DNA of 64,000 nt. It comes from Gracilariopsis chorda (Eukaryota; Rhodophyta; Florideophyceae; Gracilariales; Gracilariaceae). The translations under genes and the position numbers were made by a program. The stretch spans positions 124,001 through 188,000 of the forward strand of contig NBIV01000027.1 in assembly GCA_003194525.1 (NCBI GenBank), in the 5' to 3' direction. Every line of letters begins with the position of its first letter. Position 1 is the first letter of the stretch. The notes beneath the pieces were generated by a model. The model was not told where the DNA came from and made no database searches. It worked only from the letters and a program-made list of their open reading frames with translations. Shown here piece after piece: positions 1 to 8,790 of the stretch.

Positions 1-864
1 CGCGGGACAAATTCTATTAGTGACGTTATTACAGACCTGCTTTGTGAGAATGAACCGTTTGCTGGTGGATATGCTCACAGGGGAATGAAGAAAGCTTCAG
101 AAGCGTTGTATACAAGCCTGCTGCCAACGCTACGAACGGCTTCTATCAAGTACCGAAATCACTCTATAGTCGTCACTGGTCACAGTTTGGGTGGCGGTGT
201 CGCTGTCCTTCTCACAAAGATACTTTTGATGAACGGCTTTGCTGATGTGAAATGCTACGCTATTGCGCCTTGTCCAGTGTTTGGACCGCGACACAAAATA
301 GACCCGGACTGGAGTGATGCAGTTGAATGCTTTATACACGCAGATGATCTTGTTCCAACCTTATGCTTCACCTCAGCTCGCCAACTGGTTCATCACATGG
401 ACCACCTGCACTGTCTTCCGTTGTCGGTGACCCAGAAGAAGGACATCATTAGCAGGAAGGACACTAGCTTTTTGAACGAACTCCTTGAAACTCACAAGTA
501 CGAAGAAGCAGCACGTGATGGGAACGACACACGACCGCTCTACCTCCCCTCTCACCACGGGGTCCACTGGCTCCTACCCAAGAACGATCCAAGAAGGAGT
601 GGACATCGACAGAGCAGGAGAAAACTTGCATCCAATAATGGATGCGCTCCTGCCTATATTGGGACTGAGGAATACGGTAGCTACACTGTGAACACCAAGA
701 TTTTCGAACGTATACTTGTAACACCATCGTGCATCAACTCTCACTTTCCAAACAGTTATGTCTCTGCTTTCGCCAGCCTTGGTATTCCCTTTTCGAATGA
801 GCCGTTAAATGCTTCGCTTCTAACTGACTACACAAAACCGTGGTATTCGAACGAACTCGGCTGA
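1..864 (+). CDS. Class 3 lipase, diacylglycerol-lipase type (5' end outside window)
   Basis: The reading frame is open from base 1 and ends at 864, so the gene begins upstream; the ATG at 85 is internal. The first 28 codons include RGTNSISDVITDL and GGYAHRGM, the block that precedes the catalytic serine in diacylglycerol lipases. The nucleophile elbow GHSLGGG (Ser codon at 184) follows a hydrophobic strand. HADDLVP supplies the likely catalytic Asp and SHFPNSYV near the C-terminus the likely His. The family hydrolyses ester bonds of di- or triacylglycerols, usually at membranes. The N-terminal part, where plant and animal homologues carry membrane segments, is not visible. The gene converges on the FBPase-like gene. 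Family assignment is firm; the natural substrate is inferred. Confidence 0.88.
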   Translation, partial: RGTNSISDVITDLLCENEPFAGGYAHRGMKKASEALYTSLLPTLRTASIKYRNHSIVVTGHSLGGGVAVLLTKILLMNGFADVKCYAIAPCPVFGPRHKIDPDWSDAVECFIHADDLVPTLCFTSARQLVHHMDHLHCLPLSVTQKKDIISRKDTSFLNELLETHKYEEAARDGNDTRPLYLPSHHGVHWLLPKNDPRRSGHRQSRRKLASNNGCAPAYIGTEEYGSYTVNTKIFERILVTPSCINSHFPNSYVSAFASLGIPFSNEPLNASLLTDYTKPWYSNELG

Positions 865-1176
865 TTGCTCGGCTAACTGCTGTAGCCCCATAATGCAGCA
901 ATGAAGCATTAAGGGCCCATAATAAACAACAACTGCTTTAGCCCATTCTATGTTCACTATTCTGTCTGAAGCATAACATCTGTATCATACAAGTTGTAGC
1001 GAGACGTAGAGTTTGGCGGGTTTATGTCACAAACAGTCAAGAACTACTAAAGGAATGTGCATACGCAAACTGTGTTACCAAATTGCATTGAATTGGGTCG
1101 TAGTTCATAAACCTTGGTATGGAGGGTTCTTTCAGATAGTGTACCTAAAACTATGAACATGATGAGGAGGATAAGC
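865..1176. other. Convergent intergenic spacer
   Basis: AT-richer 3'-to-3' spacer between the lipase and the FBPase-like gene. It contains AATAAA-like bases near 920 that could serve the lipase transcript. No open frame or RNA gene was seen. Confidence 0.6.
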
Positions 1177-2424
1177 TTATCCAATATGGAAGGCTATGAT
1201 GCCATCGTCCACAACATCGGAGGCGCGAGGGGTGTTTGACTTTGGCAGTTCCCTCTTCTTCTCTTCTCTGCTGAGAGTACGTCTGAGCATGAACATAGGA
1301 TCCTGATCGGAACGACCCCAGGGTGCCTTCTTGTTGTAGAAACCAGTTGCAAAGTTGACGTCATCCTCACTGCCCAAGAAGACTGGCACTCTCGTGTGAA
1401 TTGAATCTGGAACGATATCAATGATATGCTCTGTACCCGTGCTTGCCTGGCCGCCTGCTTGGGAAACAAGGTAAGCCATTGGCCCAGCTTCATAAAGCAG
1501 TTTGAGGCGGCCATTCGGGAAGCCTCTTTGATGGGGCGGGTACATGAAAATACCTCCTTTCTTGAAGGTACGGTGAATGTCGGCCACCATGGAGCCGATG
1601 TAGCGACATGTACGCGAACGGCCATCCATGGCTGGCTCGGCTTTGAGGCATTTGAGCATTTCTTGTGTTTCGGAGTCATACTCGGCGGCGTAGCCCTCGT
1701 TGATGGAGTAGATGGCGCCAGAGTACGGGAGAGTGACATTGGGTTCTGTCAAAATGAATTCGTTCAAACTAGTGTCTAGCACAAACTGCTGGGCGCCGTA
1801 TCCCGCTGAAAACATGAGCACAGTACAGGCACCATAAAGCGCATAACCGGCGGCTACGAGATTCCTAGCAGGCTGCATAACGTCGACAATTCCGGGATTT
1901 CCGCCACTGAGCTGTCTGAATATGCCAAATATGGCGCCCATGTTCTGTGCGGGAGGATCTGAAAGCCCCGTTAGCGGATCAAACACAACGGCGTACTTGC
2001 CCTGCATATCCTCCTGCACGATGACGGGGTCTGGGAGCTCCTCGGATACGAGGACGCAACTGCGCTGCGAGTAGAGCAGGGCGTTGATCCAGATCTGGTT
2101 GGCATGTGCATTGAGCTCTTGACATAAAAGACGTGAACCGTTTGCAATGTCGCCTTCCTTGCCTCGCTCTTGCGGAACGGTGACACCTGAGCCCGGGATT
2201 CCCGCGGAACGAACTAGCGAACCGACACTTTTAATGGCGAGCTTGATGGACTGTAGGAGGGTGACGAGATCCAAGACTCCATCCTGGCCACCTCTTTTCG
2301 CGAAAAGGGTGTCTGGGACGGAATGGCGAACCTCTCCCTCCAGGGAGTTGACGCGCTCGCGGGCGACGTTAAGGAGGTACTGAGATAGGGTGGTGCCTTC
2401 AACGGCGGCTTCCTGGGGCTCCAT
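1177..2424 (-). CDS. Fructose-1,6-bisphosphatase-family protein, probably catalytically inactive
   Basis: A 415-residue FBPase-fold protein, collinear with cytosolic FBPase from about residue 30 to 365, with a roughly 50-residue C-terminal extension. Conserved blocks include CVLVSEE, QPARNLVAAGYALYG, INEGYA, YIGSMVADIHR and LLYE. However, the metal and phosphate loop DPLDGSSN reads DPLTGLSD at residues 149-156, so the metal-binding Asp (pig Asp121) is Thr152. In an ungapped alignment the Asp of KLDVLSN (pig Asp74) is Asn105. The first loop Asp (149), the two Glu of SEE (128-129) and the Glu of LLYE (312) remain. FBPase needs these acidic residues for its divalent metals, so catalysis is unlikely by the usual mechanism; a regulatory or binding role is inferred. 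The frame is intact and 415 codons long, which argues against a recent pseudogene. The start was chosen at the first Met of the frame. Confidence 0.9.
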   Translation of the reverse strand: MEPQEAAVEGTTLSQYLLNVARERVNSLEGEVRHSVPDTLFAKRGGQDGVLDLVTLLQSIKLAIKSVGSLVRSAGIPGSGVTVPQERGKEGDIANGSRLLCQELNAHANQIWINALLYSQRSCVLVSEELPDPVIVQEDMQGKYAVVFDPLTGLSDPPAQNMGAIFGIFRQLSGGNPGIVDVMQPARNLVAAGYALYGACTVLMFSAGYGAQQFVLDTSLNEFILTEPNVTLPYSGAIYSINEGYAAEYDSETQEMLKCLKAEPAMDGRSRTCRYIGSMVADIHRTFKKGGIFMYPPHQRGFPNGRLKLLYEAGPMAYLVSQAGGQASTGTEHIIDIVPDSIHTRVPVFLGSEDDVNFATGFYNKKAPWGRSDQDPMFMLRRTLSREEKKRELPKSNTPRASDVVDDGIIAFHIG

Positions 2425-3699
2425 AATTGTGAAGAGTAGATTTAGGGAAGCGGGAGAGGGACAACACTTGGTTACCGGGACGTCAATATGCTGAAAAGGG
2501 AGAGTCTAAACTGGCGCTTTGGGAGAGGGCTTGCTTGGGGAGAAAGAACGGCGCGAAGGTGGGTAGAGTACGGTGAGATGCGGGGTGTGCGCCTTGAGCG
2601 CGATTTAAGGGCGCGGCAGTGGAACAGCTCTTGCGGGTCGCGCACAGCGGGCACGTGCCATCACCGTGCAATCTGCAGCACCTGTACGATGCATCATTGG
2701 CCGTTCCATTAGCGCTCCGCTGCACTGTTTTTGCACAACTTCTCCACGCCGTCCAATCAACGTGCACCGTGTTGGGGAGGGATGGGGATGCTGCATCGCC
2801 ATTCGTCGTGGTGAAACTGTTCCACCGCCATGTTCCACACGTGCTTGGGTTGCGTTGCAGATCTCAGACGCTTGGATTTATTTGCAATGCATCTTTGTTT
2901 TTCTTGTTTTTCAGATAGGGCGGCGTGGTGCAATAAATATTGCAATGCACTTGTTCCGCACGCCCTTTCGCATAGCTCATACAGAGCTCGGTATCTAAAT
3001 ATGCTGAAGCCATAGGTCAAGTTAACTAGTTATCCCTCTTGAAGGTTCAAGCGCGGAAACATTCCCAGCCGCCTTCAAGGATCATCCAGAGATCACTGAG
3101 CACGGGGAAACGCCCCTTGCAGTCAAAAAGGTTTGCAGATATTGAAGAATAAGCCTTGGAAAGCATAGAAAGCATTTGGCGCCTTTTGGTTACACTGAAC
3201 CGTCTCGTTCCATCAACCACGCGACGCCCCGTCGACACGTCTGTACACAACTCACACCGAGCTCCCACTCCCACCAATGCCCACGCTATCAACACCCTCT
3301 CATCTACCTTCCTGACAGTCCACCAGACGTACCATCTGGACGCTCCGTGCAGGAGTAAGAAAGTTGATCGCCATTCCGATAGCAAGTCCCCAACGGCAGC
3401 ACTTCTACCACAGTGCCATTACGACCAAACACCGCACTATTGCCAACGGTAGACTGCTACTTTTCACGTTAAGACAAGCAGTACGCTTGTCCTTTTCTCC
3501 TATGTGAGGAGCTAGCGCCACAAGTTTTAGGATTTCTTTAGTCCGCCCCTCGCGATCAAATAGCGCCATGCATTCCCGTCCCCAAAGCACGTCATTAACA
3601 ACCTTTCCTTTCGCCCTCACCAACAGCCGCGCACACACCAACAATCCCATAGTCATAGTTACAAGAGTTATATATAAATGAAAAGATAGGCTAAAGTGC
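2425..3699. other. Intergenic region between two minus-strand genes
   Basis: About 1.3 kb holding the promoter side of the FBPase-like gene and the 3' side of the DDHD gene. Several open frames of 60-112 codons occur on both strands. They overlap each other, show no family motif and look like chance frames. The segment around 2880-2960 is AT-rich. Confidence 0.5.
2601..2610 (-). promoter_or_regulatory. TATA-like CTTAAAT motif upstream of the FBPase-like gene
   Basis: Read on the minus strand, CCTTAAATCG lies about 180 nt before the ATG at 2424. A similar CTTAAAT core precedes the small gene ending at 7360. A core-promoter role is inferred only from position and likeness. Confidence 0.25.
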
Positions 3700-5736
3700 T
3701 CACTTCTTACTACTACTATCACTTCCAAACCAGCCACCTCTCAAGTACGCCGCCCAACCACCACGACTCTGATCTCCACTTCCAGAGTCACCCGCACCCT
3801 TTCCCATGTCAGTCTTACTGACAGCCGGCGATCGTCCAGCAATACCCCCACCTCTCATCCTAACATTCGGGTGCAATTTCATCAACTCATGCGCAGCAAC
3901 AGCTTCATCAACAATCCGTTCCACAACCTGTCTAACAGTATCCTCCAACAAAACACCCTGCGACTTTTGACGTCCCCATTTTGGTGTCTGCGCAAACTCC
4001 CCATTCGGTATTTTCATCAAGATATCCTCATCAATGATTCGATCCGACAAACTAATCGCAGCCCTATCATCGACATCATCGCCAATTGCAAACGCGCTCT
4101 TCAACATTCGACTCACCATGAACAGCATAGCATCACGGTTTTCCCAATAATCGGTATGCGCCTTCAACGCGCTCCAGCTCGTTGAAACTTCCTCAATGGT
4201 GGACGACATCTGCAGCGCATAATCCAGTCGCAAGCCGTTATAATCATCGGGCGTTCCGTCATGCTGTCCCTGCACGTCGCTGAACACATCGCTCGACCTT
4301 TGTCGCAGTTCGAGCTCCCCAGCGGACGCCCGCTGACTATATGAGGCGGGGCAGTCAATGGACAGTGCCGGTCGTGAGGGAGACGGTGACAGCCCTCTCC
4401 TCGAATCGTTTTCAGAGTGATCTGGGTTGTCATCGCTACCGCTCTTCGGAGAAGCGGACGCGGTTGGTGGTTTGGCATGCTCCGACTCCGGTTGAGAAGC
4501 CTTGCTCTGACGGGGCCACAGCCCACCCAACCACTGCGAGGTAGTTTCGCGCAAGCCCATGTTAAACCAACAGGGCACGACGACAGGTGGGCGATGCATG
4601 TTTGAAATGTCGCTCAGAGGTTCCAGGCGAGTGGCAATGGGGTCATGAAACTTGTAGATGTTGAACAAGCGGAAGGGCAAGTGATGCATATTAGCGTTGA
4701 GTCCTATAGAAGGATCAAGCGCCAAGAACGTTCCCAGTGGATTTCCGAGACAGAACAGATTGGCGGCATCAAAATTCAATCGCATGCGCTCCGATTCAAG
4801 CAGCGCTTGATCGTCGTAGACCTTTCTGCACATGAGTTCATAACAAAGAGCTGCGCCCAACGAATGTCCCATGACACTAATCGTACCGTTAAAGTCCGGT
4901 CTGCGCATTCGAAACGCGTCTATCTGAGCGTTTAGCTGTGAACAAACCTCGCGTAGAATATGGCGTCTGTAACGTGGATGGGTGTAATAAACGTAATCGA
5001 CAATTCGATGTACCATGAATTGGCGCAGTGGATTGGCGTCATCAGGAACGGGCGTACTCGGAACAACAGCGTGTAGCTTTTGGTGTATATCAAGTTTGGT
5101 AAGAGCGACTCTCCAATGCACAGGCAACATCTCAACCCTGAATTGAAGGTCCGGAAAGACCTTTTCCATAACGTCGGCATAACTCTCCTGCAAATGTTTG
5201 ATATTACTGGCAAGCAGTTGCGGAGAAACGCCGATGCCATGCACGATACAAAGCACGTGATCAACCTTTAAATGCGGGTCCACAAAGGTGAAAAGCGGTT
5301 GCAAAGCGTTATTAGTGTGCGACATTGCAGGCGGTACGGCGGGGGCAATGGGCTTTGCGGGCGGAATTTTGTTGCGTGATATAGTGAAAAGCTGCACCCA
5401 CCAATGCATCTCCGCGTCCGAGCCCGCTCGAAGCACGTGCACCTTTCCGCCCGCATCGGTGATTTCAAACTCTCTGCGCCGTTTTAAGGAGTTGACGATG
5501 GAGAGTTTGTGGCGGAAGAGGGAAATAGTTCCAACGAGTAAGCCGCGACGCGCGGAACGCGTTCGTTCAAAGTAGAGCAATTGCGAGCCCGAAAGTGAGA
5601 ACCAGTACCTGTACCAGCCGGAAAGGTTGGAGCGTTTGTACAGATATCCGGCGGCGTCGGGACGGACGAGGGTGAGTAACGCGCTGTCCCGAAGAAGACA
5701 TCTGTCGACGTCGAGTAGACGCGCGGAGGACGTCAT
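3700..5736 (-). CDS. PH-DDHD domain phospholipase (PA-preferring phospholipase A1 family)
   Basis: A 678-residue protein. Residues about 28-122 form a PH domain (GYLYKR start, the WYRYWFSL strand, closing Trp in HWWVQLF). Residues about 155-300 match the PA-PLA1 catalytic core: VDHVLCIVHGIG and the nucleophile elbow MGHSLGAA with Ser292. Residues 320-375 carry FCLGNPLG and the HDPIATRLEPL strand of the DDHD region. The C-terminal part holds ALKAHTDYW, a typical DDHD His-Asp segment. A Ser/Pro-rich linker at about 405-480 separates the halves. The family deacylates phosphatidic acid and related lipids on ER, Golgi or mitochondrial membranes. An N-terminal PH domain is an unusual arrangement, since animal DDHD1/2 lack it, and suggests phosphoinositide recruitment (inference). 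The start is the first Met of the frame. Confidence 0.92.
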   Translation of the reverse strand: MTSSARLLDVDRCLLRDSALLTLVRPDAAGYLYKRSNLSGWYRYWFSLSGSQLLYFERTRSARRGLLVGTISLFRHKLSIVNSLKRRREFEITDAGGKVHVLRAGSDAEMHWWVQLFTISRNKIPPAKPIAPAVPPAMSHTNNALQPLFTFVDPHLKVDHVLCIVHGIGVSPQLLASNIKHLQESYADVMEKVFPDLQFRVEMLPVHWRVALTKLDIHQKLHAVVPSTPVPDDANPLRQFMVHRIVDYVYYTHPRYRRHILREVCSQLNAQIDAFRMRRPDFNGTISVMGHSLGAALCYELMCRKVYDDQALLESERMRLNFDAANLFCLGNPLGTFLALDPSIGLNANMHHLPFRLFNIYKFHDPIATRLEPLSDISNMHRPPVVVPCWFNMGLRETTSQWLGGLWPRQSKASQPESEHAKPPTASASPKSGSDDNPDHSENDSRRGLSPSPSRPALSIDCPASYSQRASAGELELRQRSSDVFSDVQGQHDGTPDDYNGLRLDYALQMSSTIEEVSTSWSALKAHTDYWENRDAMLFMVSRMLKSAFAIGDDVDDRAAISLSDRIIDEDILMKIPNGEFAQTPKWGRQKSQGVLLEDTVRQVVERIVDEAVAAHELMKLHPNVRMRGGGIAGRSPAVSKTDMGKGAGDSGSGDQSRGGWAAYLRGGWFGSDSSSKK

Positions 5737-6080
5737 GCGAGTTGGGCCGTTGGTGTTGGACGATAGTTAGAGGCGACGGGCGGAGCGAAATTGTGCAAGG
5801 GAAACAAGAAGGTGCGCGCACCGCACAGGCGGCCACTTTGTTGCTGCGCGCGCGTCTTCATGCCACCGCGTGCACGCGCCACAGCTCTGCGCATAGAAAA
5901 TTTGTGCCATGCGAGCGGGCGAATACGCGGTCGACAGGTGGCCACGGAAGGGGTGCGGGAATGGCGCGACGCATCCTGTTCTTTGACTTGCTAAGAAAAG
6001 GAGCAGCAAAGGCGACGCGCGAGAGAGGGTGTGACGTAGGCGGACTTACCAACGGTATATACGTGAAGGAAGCGCACTCT
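5737..6080. other. Divergent promoter region
   Basis: GC-rich spacer between the divergently transcribed DDHD and GST-like genes. The overlapping open frames here have no recognisable domain. It probably serves both promoters. Confidence 0.5.
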
Positions 6081-6086
6081 TATAAG
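6081..6086 (+). promoter_or_regulatory. TATA-box candidate (TATAAG) of the GST-like gene
   Basis: TATAAG lies 37 nt before the ATG at 6118. If it is used at the usual 25-30 nt spacing, the 5' leader would be only a few bases long. Confidence 0.4.
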
Positions 6087-6117
6087 CTACTAGCAGTGGC
6101 GTGGCGCCTCCATCGCG

Positions 6118-6903
6118 ATGAAGGCGAGCGCTTCGCAGTGCCGTAATGCAATGCCAGTCGGGACGCTCTGGCAGCTCATCAGCGCGCCGCTCTCCCGCGC
6201 AATTCTCGCCGTGCTCCATGTGAGCGCCCGCCGCGTGCGTCTTCGGCGCGCAGTGCCGCTGTTCACTCGCGGCGGGCGGGGGACGCGCGCATGTGTCACC
6301 GCGCCGCTGCTATGCACGACCGAGAGAAGCGCTCGCCATCTGTACAGCGCGTTTGAGATAGCGAGATACATAGATGAAAACAGAAGCGCGAGTTGCAAAC
6401 GAACGCTGTTTCCAGCTCACTTGTTGGCGCATATCCGGCTGTTCGAAAAGCACGCCACGACGATTGCGAGGTACATGGAACGTCGTCTGATAGATGGTAT
6501 GCAACGAGATTTAAAGGCAGCACAAATGATGCTGCTGCCGCGCAGTATGCGAACAAGGTTCTTCTCAAACACTGTTGTACGGCTGTATCTGTGGTGGATG
6601 CGCGCGCAGCTGCGCGCGTACAAGGAAGAGGAGAGTAACAGAGAGGCGGCTACAAGTGCGTTGCGCGCCGTTAGAAGGGCGCTGTCGTGCTACTCAGGCC
6701 GCCATTTACGATACCTGTGCGGGCAGCACGTGACGTTTGCCGACATCGTGGTGGCGGAATGCATTTACTTTGACAGTGAGCGGTTCGGAGAATGCGCACA
6801 TGTGTTCAGGGACGAGCAATTGGTGGAGGCATTTCCCGACGTAGTGGCGTGGGCAAGAGCGATTCGCACGACGCACTACGGGTGCATCGTGGACTGTTCG
6901 TAG
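6118..6903 (+). CDS. Glutathione S-transferase-like protein
   Basis: A 261-residue protein with a two-domain GST plan. The N-terminal half has a thioredoxin-like start (TLWQLISAPLSRAIL), a middle VPLF segment, then APLLCT followed by LYSAFEIARYIDE, which matches the GST cis-Pro strand and the Ser/Glu glutathione-contact helix. The C-terminal half is helical and has HVTFADIVVAECIYF, the position of the conserved Asp N-capping motif of GST C-domains. Arg- and Ala-rich loops make it longer than a typical GST of about 220 residues. Its catalytic class cannot be set from sequence; a detoxification, reductase or structural role is possible. It is divergent from the DDHD gene. Confidence 0.65.
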   Translation: MKASASQCRNAMPVGTLWQLISAPLSRAILAVLHVSARRVRLRRAVPLFTRGGRGTRACVTAPLLCTTERSARHLYSAFEIARYIDENRSASCKRTLFPAHLLAHIRLFEKHATTIARYMERRLIDGMQRDLKAAQMMLLPRSMRTRFFSNTVVRLYLWWMRAQLRAYKEEESNREAATSALRAVRRALSCYSGRHLRYLCGQHVTFADIVVAECIYFDSERFGECAHVFRDEQLVEAFPDVVAWARAIRTTHYGCIVDCS

Positions 6904-7030
6904 CAAAAGGCGGCAAAAGGAAATGCACGGGAACAGTTGAGAGCGCTATTTATTATGAGGTTTGAATACAACAGACGAGTTTCGACAAAACTTTTTTTTT
7001 TTGAGTTATATGACGGATGGGCGCTTATTG

Positions 7031-7360
7031 CTAGCGGCAGCAGCAACAACAGCAAAGACAGATTAACAACAGTAACACTACGACGGCTGCGCCGGCTGCA
7101 ATGGCGATGATGGCGCCGCGAGAAAGTCCGGTTTCATCCTCAACTTTGTTGATGGCATTGTCAACTCCGTCGACGGCGTCATTAATGGCGTCTCCGATTT
7201 CTTGACCAACGTCATCGCGCACGGTGAATTCGGGGTTGAGCACGCGCGATCGGGGGGAAATGTGCTCCACCAGGACGGGGGAAGCGGAGGACGGCACGGT
7301 GTGCACGGCCAGCAGCAGGCAAGTGAGCGCCAGAACGGACAAAACGCGATGGGGATTCAT
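7031..7360 (-). CDS. Small secretory/membrane protein with poly-Cys cytosolic tail
   Basis: A 109-residue protein starting at the Met at 7358-7360. The frame stays open further upstream, but that part is low-complexity Pro/Leu-rich and lies across a TATA-like motif, so it is read as 5' leader. Residues 1-27 look like a signal peptide ending near SSASP. A short acidic stretch (VGQEIGDAINDAVDGVDNAI) could be amphipathic. Residues about 82-103 form one transmembrane helix, and the chain ends in six Cys then Arg. The Cys cluster directly after the membrane would suit palmitoylation or metal binding (inference). No family was recognised; the layout loosely recalls CYSTM proteins. It converges on the GST-like gene across a spacer of about 130 bp. 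Confidence 0.65.
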   Translation of the reverse strand: MNPHRVLSVLALTCLLLAVHTVPSSASPVLVEHISPRSRVLNPEFTVRDDVGQEIGDAINDAVDGVDNAINKVEDETGLSRGAIIAIAAGAAVVVLLLLICLCCCCCCR

Positions 7361-7498
7361 TTTTGAAAAGGGGGGAAGCGGGAGCAAGCAGCAAGCCAAG
7401 TTGAAAGACAGGCAGACAGGACGCGGGGGGGTGAGCGGATGGGAGCGGCGAAGTAGCGGAGGTGCGGGAAGGACTGGGGGGGGGGGGAGGATGGGGAA

Positions 7499-7509
7499 GC
7501 TATTTAAGC
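7499..7509 (-). promoter_or_regulatory. TATA-like element of the small poly-Cys protein gene
   Basis: GCTTAAATAGC on the minus strand lies about 140 nt before the chosen ATG. It supports starting the protein at 7360 rather than at the upstream end of the open frame. Confidence 0.35.
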
Positions 7510-8790
7510 AGCGTCGGAGAGGGCGTTGGGTGACATAAAGCGCTCGGCAGGCAGGCGTGGGGGGAAGTGCGCGCGCGCGTGGCAAAAGGGGGACGAACGG
7601 ACCGGTGGCGCGCGTTGCCGTTGGCGCTTGTTTGGCATTGCTGGGAGCGTTTACAGCGGCCTTGCTGGCGGCGCCTTGTGACGTGCATTTGAAACCACAA
7701 CGGGAGCAGCCAATGGGCGCGTGGCACGTCTGTTTAGTGCGTCCGTGTTGTTGGCGAGGACACAGCGAGGTGCACTTAAAGTTACCTAAGCGCACCTCTG
7801 ACCGAGTTACAAGCGGATGATACCGGTCGTTTGCACTCCACCGCGCTATCTTATCCGCATGCACATCGGCTGCAAACAGTCCTTCTGTCCGCCGTCGTCG
7901 TCGTCGCTTCCCTGAGCCGCCGCTCTTTAATAGAGCTGGCGATCCTACACGCTACGCTCTCTTCGCCCGACAGTGTCGATAAGTGCAAGCTCAGCAGCGC
8001 AGCACGGCGCCACTCAACATCCACCGGCGAGCATACAGCTTCGCGTGGTGCCGATCCGCAATCTCACCACCCCACTCTCGTAGATAAGCTACGTTTCACG
8101 CCTACAAACGTATCTAACATTTTAACCACAAAGCTCGTCTGCTATGCACAGCGCGTGTGCTGCTGGCCACCTTTCACTGCCGTCAGCCGTCACTTCACAC
8201 GCACGCTCGCTAAACACATGCGCGCCGCCATGTAGCCTACCCTCATAACACGCCACAGCCAAACGCGCACGCCTTGAGCTGCCAACTGTATCTACAGCTA
8301 AGCTAAGCTTATTCCGAGCGCGCTTGTCGCTGTGGTAACCGCAACCACTACGCCACAAGTCCGGTGTGAGCCATGGCAGTGACCCCTATCACAGCGCACA
8401 TATACACCACAGTCGCTTCGCTATCTGTGTGGCCGGCCTACAGAGCGTAGTCTGACGCACGCACAGGCAGCTGCCACACGTGCTGGAGAAAAGCTCAGCA
8501 GTCATTCCCCGTTCGCTCTCCATTCATCCAGCGCCGCTTTTCTACGCGCAAACAAACAAACTTGAAAACAGACAACGCGTTGTCAGTGTACCCGCTGGAC
8601 ACCATAGCCACGTGCCGTGCTGTCCACGCGGCCACGTGTAGCGGTGATCCACGCCTGCGCTGGCGCACAGCACGCTGATCTACACGCTACCCTTGGCACC
8701 GCGCAAAAGAGTGATCGGCGCTGACAATCCGCTACCGTTGGTACCAACGGCACGCTCTCCCGCCATCCGCGCAGCAAAAAAACACAACCA
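7510..8790. other. Intergenic region with one copy of a dispersed repeat
   Basis: About 1.3 kb between the divergent poly-Cys and TRIC genes. Apart from the short repeat at 8341-8410 it holds CACGTG-type palindromic cores (near 8630) that could be bHLH/bZIP sites, and chance frames. No gene was supported. Confidence 0.45.
8341..8410 (-). repeat. Dispersed short repeat, copy 1 (tRNA-related SINE candidate)
   Basis: The segment contains GCCACAAGTCCGGTGTGAGC, then CCATGGCAGTGACCCCTAT and CGCACATATACACCAC. The same string of blocks recurs at 19131-19219 and 20401-20470 with few differences. On the minus strand its end reads CTTGTGGCGTAGTGGTTGCG, close to a pol III A box. The orientation is inferred from that. 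Confidence 0.6.

Noticed and set aside
1426-1779. Plus-strand and second minus-strand frames across the FBPase-like gene
   Set aside because: They are shadows of the real gene with no domain of their own.
5742-6146. 134-codon plus-strand frame upstream of the GST-like gene
   Set aside because: No domain, overlaps the divergent promoter region, and is in a different frame from the gene.
7361-7864. N-terminal extension of the poly-Cys protein to 277 residues
   Set aside because: The extension is Pro/Leu/Arg low complexity, crosses a TATA-like motif and would hide an excellent signal peptide inside the protein.
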